Source: Parapristionchus giblindavisi (Eukaryota > Nematoda > Chromadorea > Rhabditida > Diplogasteridae). Taken from it: DNA of 64,000 nucleotides. The notes beneath the pieces are model-generated. The model saw only the letters and a program-made list of their open reading frames with translations. It was not told the DNA's origin and ran no database searches. Where the stretch lies: assembly GCA_943737045.1 (NCBI GenBank), contig CALSFV010000256.1:248001-312000 (forward strand), given 5' to 3'. The position numbers and the translations under genes were made by a program. Below, one piece after another: positions 24,180 to 34,472 of this stretch (position 1 is its first letter; the number at the start of each line of letters is the position of its first letter).

Positions 24180-27100
24180 CATCAGGATAGCAGCGATGAT
24201 GAATCTTCAAGAATGGATCGGGCGAATTGAATGGACCGAGATCAGAACCGCAACCGGTTACTGTAAAGTTGTATTTAAAAATGGCTAATTATAAAAGAAA
24301 AGAAAGTTTAGAGAGTATGCAAAACGACGAGAGTTTTCGCAATTTTTTATCTTTTCTTTTCTTGGCTTTTGACAAGAATGATTGGTATTAGAATATATTG
24401 ATCTAAAAAATATTAAGTGATATTGTGCTGACGATATGGAAATAAAAGAGATAATAAAGTCCTCAACAACAACATGTACTACATGCGTACATACAGTTAT
24501 AATGTTTTGATTAATCGATAATCATAAATAAATAAGTCAATCGATAATCATACTTTCTATATGGATAGTAGGTTTAGGATTATCGATTACAGTACAGATA
24601 GTAAATATATGTACAGTACTTTTATGTGTCCATAATTCTATATTGCATAGTTGCCTGAAACATTTTGATGACAGTCTACTATAGGAAATTTATCAATGTT
24701 CATTCAAAATAGGTACAATTATAAATCTAACGAGCCGAAGTAGTGATATATATGTACGCAAATTGTCCCTGTATCACTTTTCGCAAATAGCTCTAGAGCG
24801 GTCCCGTAGTGTAGCGGTTAGCACTTTGGACTTTGAATCCAGCAGCGGGAGTTCGAATCTCCCCGGGACCTTACCTTTTGCCAATTTTATGATAATTTAT
24901 ATTCTTTTTGTTTTATTGTTAGATATGATCTGCAGTAATCGTTCAGTGTTTTTTTAATTTACGAAGAATAGGCAATACAAGGGTAATTTTAACTCGCAGT
25001 AATTTTAAGTTACTACAATTCTTACTAGCAATAATTTTAACTCGCGGGATTCATAATTGAGAGTGCGCTGATCGTGACACTTAGAGGTCATTGAGAAGCG
25101 TATCATTATGAATATAATAAAGTATTCATTTGTACAGCATAAGAAAAAAATAAACATAGGAGAATGATAAAGTAATATAAAAGAAGAATAAAATGATGTG
25201 GAGAACGAGGCTGAAATAGGATAATTAGTTTAGAAAAATTGGTAAACTACTAGGGGGATAAAAGAGAAAATACATCAACTATGAGCGTTAAAATCAGCAA
25301 AAGAGAAGGTCCCGGGGAGATTTGAACTCCCGTCGCAGGATTCAGAGTCCTGAGTGCTAACCGCTACACCACGGGACCGACGACATCTTGTTTGAGAGAT
25401 CAATTCACAAAGAGGTCGAAAAGTAGATCGATGTGTCACAGCAAAATCACTGCCAGCTCTTTTTTTAATTATACTGTACTTATCCAATTTAAATTGTAAT
25501 AGATTTTTTTCAAATTTTTATGAAGATGCTCTCGATTTTTTCAATACTGGACAGTCATGCTTTGTTAAAAAGTTGCGAAAAGAAGCGAAAACCAGGGAAA
25601 TTGTCCTAGTTTTACATACTCTTTTTCCTCTCTTTTTTATTCCATCGGTTATGAGTCACTCCTCTTACTATATAGTATAATCCTATTATACTACTAGTCA
25701 TATTGATGTAGATGTCATTTACGAGGAGAAATCTCTCATAAGTACATGGACAACTCGATCTAGTCACTCTCTCATAAAAAATGTGAGAGTGAAGAATGCG
25801 GCCATTTATATGATATTGGTAGAAGTTCAGCAATGTGTGATTGTTGAGAGGTATTATGAGGGGAAGAGAGAGGAGAGAGGGAGAGAGGGAGAGAGAGGGA
25901 GAGAGAGGAGAAAAAGAGAGGTGAGGAAGAGAAGAAGAGAGAGAGAGGGAGAGTGGGTAGGGAGAGATAAAGGGAGATGGAGCAGGTGGAGGGATATTGA
26001 GAGAGATAATAATAATAATTTATTTATCTTTAACGATAAACAGAGAGGTGAAGAGAAAGTAGCACAATATTATGGAATGATGCGTGAGATCAAACATTGA
26101 TTCAAGTGGGGACGACAGTAGCTGATAGTGATACAGGAGTTAAATAAATCGATACAATGGAAAGATAGATCAGTCTGGGATCGAGAAGTCGATCCTATTT
26201 TCGGGTAGTGATAGTAAACGTGCCGCCCTAGCGAAGAAACTGTTATGCCTATATTGGAACCGTGACCCGGGATTATTGAAATTTATTCCGTTTCTGGTTG
26301 TATAGGTATTGAAATAATGGGATTTCTTGTTTGAAATTTTGAATTTGCCTCTGAGAAGTTTGAGGGAAGTTCTAACGTCTATATTTAGTCTACGTTTTTC
26401 TAGCGTTTCTAGTTTAAGTTTAGTATTTCGCTCAGCTGCTCTAGGCATATTCTCCCATGTATAACTGTAGCAACGTGCGAATACTCTTCTGGTAAAGTAA
26501 TTCTGGACTTTTTCGAGGGTTTTAATATCCTTTTTCTGATAGGGATTAAAGACTGTTGAAGCACTTTCAAGGATGGGGCGAATATAGATCGAGAACGCTT
26601 TGAGGAGAATTTCAGGCTTTTTAGTCCGCAGTGCTCGCATTAGTATGTGGCAAGCAGACTTTGCTTTTATTGAAATAGCTCTGCAATGATCGGAAAATGT
26701 TAATGTTTTTTTGAATAGCAAAACCAAGGTCTTTAACTACTTCTTCTTTTATTCAGTATTGCATTTTCGATCATATAGTCCCGTTTTGGGTTCGCTCTTC
26801 CAAGATGTAGGGTGGTGCATTTGTGAGATGCGAGCGGCAATTGCCAATCATTAGCCCATCTAACTATTTTATCCACTGCTATTTGCAGTGGGACAGGAGG
26901 GTCGTCCTTATTAAATGATTTATATATTTTAATGTCATCGGCATATAATCTGGCAACAACATCGTTATTTTGTACTAGTGCCGGTATTTCAGAAGTGAAA
27001 ATTAAAAACAGTAAGGGTCCAAGTACCGAGCCCTGCGGTACGCCACTACTAACTAGGTGAGAATCGGACAGTTTATCTTTAACTCGAACTTGAAATGATC

Positions 27101-27949
27101 TATTGGAAAGATAATCAGAGATCCAGTTAATGGTTTTCATTGAAATGCCAATTGTACTGAGTTTACAAATTAGTTTTGGATGGGATACACTATCAAAGGC
27201 TTTTGCGAAGTCAAAATAGATAACATCAACTGTTTTTCCACTGCTAAGTGCGGCAGTCCAATGCTCTAGAACCTCCAGCATCTGCAGTTCTCGTGAACGA
27301 TTCTTTCTGAATCCGTATTGTTCATCAGGGAATATCTCGAGTGATTCACAGTGAGATATTATGGGCCTACTTAAGATGCGTTCGAATATACGACAGAAAA
27401 ATGATGTGATCGAAATCGGCCTATAATTGGAAGGGTTGGAATAGGGTGGGGATTTCTTAACAGGAGTAACTATTAAGTGTTTCCATTTTGAAGGAACTGT
27501 TCCTGAATCAAAAGAATTTTTGAATATAATCTCTAAAGGCTCGGCAATGGGAACAGCCACTCTCTTTATAAATGAAAGATCAATATTTTCCGGGGTTTTA
27601 CATAACCCACCCGTGAAACCTCCTTTCTCATCTGTCCACGTTCTGCCCATAAGATCATCGGAGAACACTGAAAGGCACTGATTATAGTTAGGAAACAATA
27701 ATTTAGGGGGGTGTGCCTTTAGTCAATGAAAATCTAACCATCTTCGTCCACCAGATCCACCTGGTACTTCGGCGTGTTTTCACCCGCATGTTCTGGTAGA
27801 TCACAAACGATTTGGCCCTTGAAGCAATCAATGAAATCAATACTTAAAAATCGATAAAAAGCAGATACCGTAATGGAGAAGCATTCTTCTTTGGGAGAGA
27901 CTGAGGGGAATGAAAACAGGAGTAGAAGTACGATGGGTGGTAGAGCCAT
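24180..27949 (-). CDS. Transthyretin-like (TTR) secreted protein, gene 2
   Basis: Secreted member of the nematode transthyretin-like family, whose members act as extracellular adaptor or ligand-carrier proteins; the exact role is unknown. Exons: 27869-27949 (signal peptide [19 protein letters not shown], then KEEC), 27739-27817 ([26 protein letters not shown]), 27611-27667 ([16 protein letters not shown]) and 24180-24260 ([25 protein letters not shown]). Phases agree at every junction and match gene 1. Intron 3 is 3.35 kb and holds a CR1-like RT starting about 10 bp after the donor, plus two tRNA genes. The last exon is not identified with confidence. A candidate with a good acceptor (AATGCAG) at about 24020, encoding VYGMIIANLSVKH and a stop, does not resemble the C-terminus of gene 1. 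The gene may therefore be broken at its 3' end. Confidence 0.72.
24800..24871 (+). tRNA. tRNA-Gln (anticodon UUG)
   Basis: A complete 72-nt cloverleaf. Acceptor arms GGTCCCG / CGGGACC pair over 7 bp. The A box TAGTGTAGCGG and B box AGTTCGAATCT are intact. The anticodon loop CTTTGAA carries TTG. It lies within intron 3 of TTR gene 2, on the opposite strand. Confidence 0.95.
25307..25378 (-). tRNA. tRNA-Gln (anticodon CUG)
   Basis: A complete 72-nt cloverleaf on the minus strand. It has GGTCCCG / CGGGACC acceptor pairing, A box TGGTGTAGCGG, B box AGTTCAAATCT and anticodon loop CTCTGAA with CTG. It is a sister isoacceptor of the plus-strand tRNA-Gln 440 bp away; the two genes converge. Confidence 0.95.
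25858..25985 (+). repeat. (GA)n-rich tract
   Basis: Imperfect GAGAGAGGGA repeats. The associated frame is an artefact. Confidence 0.8.
26008..27600 (-). mobile_element. 5'-truncated CR1-like non-LTR retrotransposon
   Basis: Encodes the reverse transcriptase core of a jockey-superfamily (CR1-like) LINE. Blocks in order: [43 protein letters not shown] (catalytic Asp), [27 protein letters not shown] (catalytic YADD) and [10 protein letters not shown]. Frameshifts near 26700-26740 separate this from the C-terminal domain, which ends IDFSIPD and a stop at 26170. The tail ends in a short (ATT)n run at 26009-26022. Endonuclease and ORF1 are missing, so it is dead on arrival. It lies in the same orientation as its host intron in TTR gene 2. 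Confidence 0.9.
26733..27698 (-). pseudogene. RT ORF continuous with a TTR exon
   Basis: A single 321-codon frame starts upstream of TTR gene 2 exon 3, reads that exon in its correct frame, crosses the splice donor (G|GTGGGT) and enters the RT in frame. It stays open to 26733. The RT part is the retroelement described separately. The frame would yield a TTR-RT chimera only if intron 3 were retained. I regard it as a coincidence of insertion unless transcripts show otherwise. Confidence 0.6.
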
Positions 27950-28019
27950 GTTTGATTGTCAGAGTGAACTACACTAGTCGCTTTTCACTGTTCTCTAGCT
28001 AGACCTTTATGACATCTCT

Positions 28020-28053
28020 CCTTCTCCCTCCTCTCTCTCCCTCTCACTCCCCG

Positions 28054-28107
<54 letters not shown>

Positions 28108-28125
28108 TATTTCTCCCGCACCCTC
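28020..28125 (+). repeat. (CT)n tract between TTR genes
   Basis: CTCTCT and CCCTCT repeats in the intergenic gap between TTR gene 1 and gene 2. The remainder of 27950-28508 has no gene. Confidence 0.8.
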
Positions 28126-28508
28126 CCCGCTCTCTCCGTCTCCCCTTTCTCTCCACCACTTTCCTCGATAAATACTTTGTCATACCCAAACATAGTCACA
28201 TTTCGTTCGTTTTAGCTTCTCCGAATCGATTGATATTTACATTAATCAATCGATCAATTTTTTAATTCAGGAAACAGTTCCATTTTAACACTCTCAGACA
28301 CAAATTTCTAATTTTCAATCAATCAGGGTACTTTTCAAATTTTCTTTTGTATCTAAAGAATCATTGTTGCTGATAAATGGCATCTTCGCGGTTCTATTTT
28401 TTTGCAAATCTTAAACATTAAAAAATAATAATATACTTCTTTATCCCTGAATGTACAACAACAAGACGAGAATATTAATGAGAGAGATCAGAGATCAAAG
28501 ATCAAAGA

Positions 28509-30265
28509 TCATTCAAGATATATGGTGCCTACGGTATTGACATGAGGCAGAGCGAGAGGGATGAATCCAACTTGGAATGATCTTTCATCGTCGGTATGAC
28601 CATCACGAATACGCGGACAGTGGTGGTACACCTCAAATTAGCAAAACAATAAAAAATTTCAAATGATATGACGTTTTCCTCCCTTCCTTCCTCGCTCTCT
28701 CTCTGATCTACCTACTATCTCGTTTAGATTCCCTCTCTACACATTGTGGCTGTAGCTGGTTACTCTCGTACCAAATAAACAAGTGTATTTTACATATACT
28801 TTCAATAATTAAGCACGAAAAGAGATGAGAGAGAATGCAAAGTGAGGAGAGTTTTCACTCAATCTCATGACTCGAGAAAAGAGTTCGCACAGTTTAATAT
28901 TTTAAATGTTAAAAAAATACCTTGAGATATGGATCAGGCGTGTTGAGGGGGCCGAAGTCTGAGCCACAGCCAGATACTGAGATGGTAAAAGATTATTGAA
29001 CTTTAGTGTAGTTATCTCGGTCTGTATCTTTAAAGATGGAGCCCACCCCAAGGCAAATCCCTAACATAACGTTTATGCAAGGGATAAATGAGATACAAGA
29101 AAATTCATCAATTCCTTTTCATCAATTCCATTCATCAATTTCTTGGCGCAATCGACTGGCGTAACTTTTTTTAAAAGTTTTTATGTTCCGTTTTTTGCTT
29201 ATGCATTTAGAATAGAAAAATAAATAAAATAGTTCGAAACATATATCTTGCCATATACAATATATTGCGAACTTTCTAATTTTCAACATTGCTTGTACTC
29301 TCTAATACGATTTATTTTTCTTCATGATTTTAACGAAGCTGAATTAACACAAAATAATATACATATGTCTGGTATGTAAAATAGCCTTTACTATCGTTCT
29401 GGAAAAAAATATTGCGCACACCCGAGCAAATTTTACTCTCCGTTAAGACCACACTCTCTCGCTTTCATTGTCTACGAGAGAGTGTTGTTAATGCGGAGAG
29501 TCAAATTAGCTTAGAGTCTCACCAGTGAAATGTCCATCCTCATCAGCCCACGTTCGTCCCATTAGGTCATCTACCTCGAATGGTAGGGCTGTAATTTATT
29601 ATATTTATCATTTTTGCATTTCCGACTATTCAGCCATTTAGAGACAATCATTAATAATATGTGAGTTTCAGAAAAGTATGATAATGAAAAAGAAAATCAA
29701 TTGTCTCCCAATGATTCTATTCTTGGTAAATTGTATTTTTTGATTATTTGTACTAACTAAAGATTTTTAATATTTTATATTTCAATTTGAATTAAATTAT
29801 TCAGGTCATGTGAATTAATTTTTGTGTAATTTTACCTCTTGTTGAAAATGTGTTAGTTTTATTTTCAAAAAAAATATTACATAAAAATTTGATGAAACAA
29901 ATAAAGAAATAAATAAATAATAAAATAATTTACATACAATCTTCATCCAGCAAATCGATTCTGATCTTGGCTGCGTCGGCACCGATTTGGCTATGTTGAC
30001 ACGCAACTCTGCCCTGTAAATAAGATACCATAAAGACCAAAGATCAAAAGATCAGAGATCAAGCATCAAGCATCAATCTATTCAAAACCCATTTTTAAGA
30101 ATGACGCTAAGTGTTGCATGTCTAGTTTTTTCCCTCTGATGCAATCGACTAATCTTCCTTTTTACCGTAATCCTACCGAAATCTCTACCGTACCTTGACT
30201 TTGTAGCATTCCTCCTTGGCAGCTGCGCAGCCAATCAATAGCACGGAGACGACAAAGAACCTCAT
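28509..30265 (-). CDS. Transthyretin-like (TTR) secreted protein, gene 1
   Basis: A complete five-exon gene for a 130-residue secreted protein of the nematode transthyretin-like family. Exons: 30194-30265 (signal peptide MRFFVVSVLLIGCAAA, then KEECYKVK), 29938-30013 (GRVACQHSQIGADAAKIRID, LLDED), 29523-29588 ([16 protein letters not shown]), 28921-28976 (SGCGSDFGPLNTPDPYLK) and 28509-28631 (VYHHCPRIRDGHTDDERSFQ ... NTVGTIYLE, stop). Phases are consistent throughout. The four mature-part cysteines sit where the family forms two disulfides. A palindromic MITE (29410-29520) ends within a few bases of the exon 3 donor. The stop codon is embedded in a GATCTTT repeat. Tandem paralogue of gene 2, same strand, 560 bp apart; the two share the intron 1, 2 and 3 positions. 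Confidence 0.92.
29410..29520. repeat. Palindromic MITE copy abutting a splice donor
   Basis: Family arms ATTTTACTCTCCG and CGGAGAGTCAAATTAGCTTA surround TCTCTCGCTTTCATTGTCTA. Its right end touches the exon 3 donor (GTGAGACT) of TTR gene 1. Confidence 0.75.
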
Positions 30266-31729
30266 TGATATTGTGAATGATATGAGAAAGATGAACCTAT
30301 CTAGGAGGTTTGTTCCTTGCCCAGACTCTAACTCTCCTTATTCTTTCCCTCTCCCTCTCCCTCTCCATATTCTGTCCCTCTTCCACCTTATACTCTCCCT
30401 CTCCTTCTTCTCTCCCTCTCCTTATCCTTATTCTCTCCCTCTCCCTCTCCTTATTCTCTCCCTCTCCTTCTTCTCTCCCTCTTCCTCTCCTTATTCTCTC
30501 CCTCTCCTTCTTCTTTCCCTCTCCTTATTTTCTCCCTCTCCCTCTTCCTATTCTGTCCCTCTCCCCTTATCTTATCTATTGTTTCCTTCCATCTTGAATA
30601 CCATCATACGACTGATCGATATGCGTCCTTTCCATTGTTTTGTATTGTTCTTGTTGAAGAGAATAAGATAATAATAAAGAATGGATTAATGATGTAAAGA
30701 ATGGTGGTGTTAAGAGGGATAACGATAACGAGAGGGAGAGAATATGAAGAGGGAGAGGTAGAGAATAAGGAGAGTGAGGTAAACAGGGTCATGAACAAAC
30801 AAAACATCGTTCCTTACCACACTAGTGATAGGTTATTCTTTCATCCTTTCATTCATTATTGATCTATGCAGAAGTAAATACAATACAATAAAACTTTATC
30901 AAAAAACAGAATCATTAGGGATTGAACCACTAAACGATAGAATAATTATCTAGTGATGAAGTAGAAGATCGAATTGATTCTGACAGTGAGTGATAGCATA
31001 GTCATAACTCATTGAAACATACTTTGACAAATGATTGTCACAAGGGAGACTCGACCTCTGACTATCCGATGCATTGCTCTAACCACCGAGCTACCTAAAT
31101 GCAGATCTACAATATAATTTAATGATTAAGTCCGACGAGGTGTCGATCGATAATCTCTCTAGATCAAAATGTGATTCATGGCTAGTCGTCGCAATGAGTT
31201 CTTATCGATCTCTGAAAAAGTAAGTGCAGAATGGAATATGGGACCATGTGCTGGGAGGTTTTGCTTGTGATTGCTCTTGTAATGAATAGAAACGAAGCTG
31301 AATGAACGACGAACTAATGGGCGCTTATTGTATAGGAGAGACTAGAGACAAGAAGAATCGAAGAGAGTACAGACGGTTAGAGGGAGATGAGAGAGCGTGT
31401 GAGTGGGAGAGAGTGGAGATGAATGGATGAAACACCTGGGATGAGTAACAGATGGAAGATTACGGTAGAGGGAGAGGGAGAGTGAGAGAGAGAGGGAGAG
31501 GGAGAATGAGAGGGAGAGGGCGAACGGAATAAAGTTCTCATAATAGATAGGATCAACCACAGTCCATCGATCTCTCTTAGATCGTTAATAGCGACAACTA
31601 GCCACAAATGATCTATCGATATAATCGATAAGAGGAATTAATAGTTGATAGTTGATACAATATATGGGAGTATGTAATACAACGAAGACTTAAATGGTCT
31701 CGTATCATATATTTAAATGCACATTTCAA

Positions 31730-31815
31730 CTTAATTTTACTCTCTGCAGTGGCCACACTCTCTCGTAGGCAATGAAAGCAAGAGAGCATTGTCAAAGCGG
31801 AGAGTTTCAAATGAG
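31730..31815. repeat. Palindromic MITE copy
   Basis: Core CTCTCTCGTAGGCAATGAAA with inverted arms ATTTTACTCTCTGCAGTGGC and CAAAGCGGAGAGTTTCAAAT. Confidence 0.7.
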
Positions 31816-32272
31816 CTGGGCGCGAAAAAGAGGCAAATAACGAGAGAAAAGAGTTCTAAATGCTTTGATGAATGCTTTGATCACACGATATAGTGATTTG
31901 TATCCTTTCTTGCATATGCAAGTTGACCAAAATTTTCTTTAGAGAAAACCAGGCTATGTAGCGTTATTATAAACTGATTGAAAGAACACTTTGATTGTGC
32001 CTATCGATTTCAATGACATCTACGTAAACCAACACTGCTCCCTCTTTCATTACGTAAGATAATCCGAGTGTCCCATCTCCTCTACCATTCCCCTCTACAC
32101 ACTCTCATCTCATCTCCCGCATAGTCTCGGGTCATGGCATCGAGAGACTAGAGGAATATGAGAGGGTACAGACGGATAGAGTAGACGAGAGAGTATGGTG
32201 AATGGAGAGAGTGGAAGAGTACCTTTCGGGACAGGCCAGAGAGGACTGTACGAGTCCATTGGAGACTCAGTT

Positions 32273-32282
32273 GTTGCGCAAT
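32273..32282. promoter_or_regulatory. C/EBP-type bZIP site upstream of bZIP gene 1
   Basis: GTTGCGCAAT fits the consensus RTTGCGYAAY exactly and lies 23 bp before the ATG. Since the downstream gene encodes a bZIP with an NNEAARKSR basic region, autoregulation is possible. This is inference from sequence only. Confidence 0.4.
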
Positions 32283-32304
32283 CGATTGGACATCTTAACT
32301 AATC

Positions 32305-33376
32305 ATGGATATGATTTCATCATCGTCCTTTGATGCCGTTTACTACACCAATCCGGCTGCCTTCATGACTTACAAGTAAGTACCGTATCCGTTATTTTCC
32401 TACCGTAGACTACCGTAATCCTGATACTCTACAGTAGGCGTGGATTTGTGAAAAATTGATAAAAATACTGGGAATCTGGCACAAGCTCTTGTATGGTAGA
32501 TGATCACACCCATTGGCGACAGCGCTGTCTAGAAGGAGCGGTCATAGAGATCGAAGAATTGCTGGAAAAGATCAAAGATCAAAGATCAAACTACAATATC
32601 TCCTTCCCATTTCAGTGGCATGCCCTACCCGATGCCTCAGACGTTTCCACCAACGCCAACGGCAATTCCACAAGACTTCCCGGATACAACCGTCAAATCA
32701 GGTCCGCTTTTTAGTCATTGCGCGCCGACCGTAATCTAGTATTGTTCAGACAATGATTCGCCTCCGCAGCTAGCGAAGCCCAGGAAATTCAAATCGCCTG
32801 AGGAGGAAGAAAGGTAGGTTACGGTACTTTGCTATCGCTAAGTGATTTTATATCTCGAGAGGCGCGGGGGTTCGGGGGTTGATGTTCTTTGCAGATGTGC
32901 TACGCACCATCTACTTCACCGATCGATCGATAATCCATCTTGGCCAATCGATAATCGACGACTACCGTATGCCTACCGTAGATATCTACTAATCGATAAC
33001 TTGTAGATGGCGTCGTAAGAGATCAGCGAATAACGAAGCCGCACGCAAATCCCGATTGCAGAGGAGAGATAAGGAGATGGAAATGAAGGTATACGGTAGA
33101 CTTATCGATCGATATTTGGGATTTTATCGATCAATCTTTGCAGAAGCGCATAGGGGTACTCGAACATCACTTGAACGAATCTGCCAAGGAAATCGATCGT
33201 CTGCAAAAGGTATACTGTAACTAACTGCATACGGTAGATGAATATTGATTGATTGATTGTAGATCTTGATGTCGCACGGAATCTTCTTCCAACCGGCCTA
33301 CCAACCACTCTACATTCCACCCACGAACATCTTCATGCAGGGCAATAATGAGAATGTACCGCCTGGAGAGTACTGA
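32305..33376 (+). CDS. Small bZIP transcription factor, gene 1
   Basis: A 160-residue nuclear DNA-binding protein from six exons: 32305-32375, 32616-32701, 32750-32813, 33007-33088, 33144-33209 and 33263-33376. All junction phases agree. The N-terminus (MDMISSSSFDAVYYTNPAA) and a proline-rich linker (PYPMPQTFPPTPTAIPQ) precede the basic region RRKRSANNEAARKSRLQRR in exon 4. Its N-x2-A-A-x2-S-R signature is of the PAR/C/EBP-like class. The zipper continues through exon 5 (KRIGVLEHHLNESAKEIDRL) and is rather irregular. The tail is rich in P, Y and F and ends PPGEY. It forms a tandem pair with the bZIP at 34473, with the first four splice phases shared. No symbol assigned. Confidence 0.9.
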
Positions 33377-33870
33377 GCTAAGGTACGGTAGATGATGGGT
33401 TACGGTAGCGTAAGGCGAACTACGGTAGACTACAGTAGTACGATAGTTCTTGATTGCAGATGGTCTCGTTCCTTCCCTCTGTTGTTCCCGGTTTCCTCAT
33501 CATTCCTCATAATTGTTCGTTTTCGTTTGTACATTCAAAAGTTAGGAAAATAAGTTCATCAATACTTCTATTTTGCCTTGTTTTTAGCTCTTTTCTTGAC
33601 TTTTGAAGTTCCACATATCGTTATCGCAGCCTATTTTTGTTGTATCAAATTTTCCTTTTTCTTTCTTATCCATGAATACTCAAATAATACTAATAAATCT
33701 ATGTTCCATTCTTTACCCTAACTGTTTCGCACTATAAATTATGGGCATACAAGTGTTGTCTCAATCATGCTCGTTAGCCAGTCACCAATTTGCTTGTCGG
33801 CATGGTTGCAGTGCTCAGAAAGATCGGCTGTCGCTAACTGATATAGCCAGCAGTAAACTTGATCTACTCC

Positions 33871-33880
33871 ATTGCGCAAC
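33871..33880. promoter_or_regulatory. C/EBP-type site upstream of bZIP gene 2
   Basis: ATTGCGCAAC matches RTTGCGYAAY and lies about 590 bp upstream of the second bZIP start. A long (CCCTCT)n tract separates the two. Confidence 0.3.
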
Positions 33881-33939
33881 TTCCACTGGGTATGGAGGAG
33901 TTGGTGTACCTAACTTGTGGTTCTACCTCTTGGATCTCT

Positions 33940-34195
33940 CCCTCTCCTTATCGTTCTTGCCTCCCTCTCCCTCTCCCTCTCCCTCTCCCTCTCCCTCTCC
34001 CTCTCCCTCTCCCTCTCCCTCTCCCTCTCCCTCTCCCTCTCCCTCTCCCTCTCCCTCTCCCTCTCCCTCTCCCTCTCCCTCTCCCTCTCCCTCTCCCTCT
34101 CCCTCTCCCTCTCCCTCTCCCTCTCCCTCTCCCTCTCCCTCTCCCTCTCCCTCTCCCTCTCCCTCTCCCTCTTCCTCTTACCTCCCTCTCCTTCT
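33940..34195 (+). repeat. (CCCTCT)n hexanucleotide array
   Basis: About 40 almost perfect CCCTCT units. All three plus frames (PSPSPS, LPLPLP, SLSLSL) and their minus counterparts ([12 protein letters not shown]) stay open, giving ORFs of 80-190 codons that are not genes. It lies in the intergenic gap between the bZIP genes. Confidence 0.97.
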
Positions 34196-34472
34196 CCCTC
34201 CCCCACACGCATCCTCTTCACACCCCTCCCGCACTCTCTCAGGTCACGACGAGATAGCACAGAGTACTGAAGAGACGTGTCCTAATCCCACTCTTACCCT
34301 ACCTCATTATGACTAGAGAGTGTATGATCAGGAGAGAGTCCAGAGAGGCTAGATAGTGAGTGAGATAGTGTACGAGTCCGAGAGAGAAGGGGCGGAGTCG
34401 GTACAGGACCTGAGGAATGCCAGAGTGCACACGACTCTTATGCAATTCTGTCGACGCAATCGACTGACTGCT

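Larger units (their letters stand above)
30266..32304. other. Intergenic, low-complexity
   Basis: CCCTCTCC/TTATTC repeats at 30340-30580, a purine-rich mirror at 30725-30780 and 31440-31530, and a palindromic MITE at about 31730-31815. Segments at 31326-31420 and 32140-32215 resemble each other and lie upstream of the bZIP gene. No gene recognised. Confidence 0.6.

Noticed and set aside
31035..31100. tRNA-like sequence on the minus strand (AGCTCGGTGGTTAGAGC, GGTCGAGTCTCC)
   Set aside because: D-arm and TC-arm boxes are visible, but acceptor and anticodon stems do not pair convincingly; at best a tRNA relic.
33741..34316. Open frame of 191 codons with SP repeats, and overlapping LP, SL, GR and ER frames
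   Set aside because: All frames are open because of the CCCTCT array; no splice sites or non-repetitive domain.
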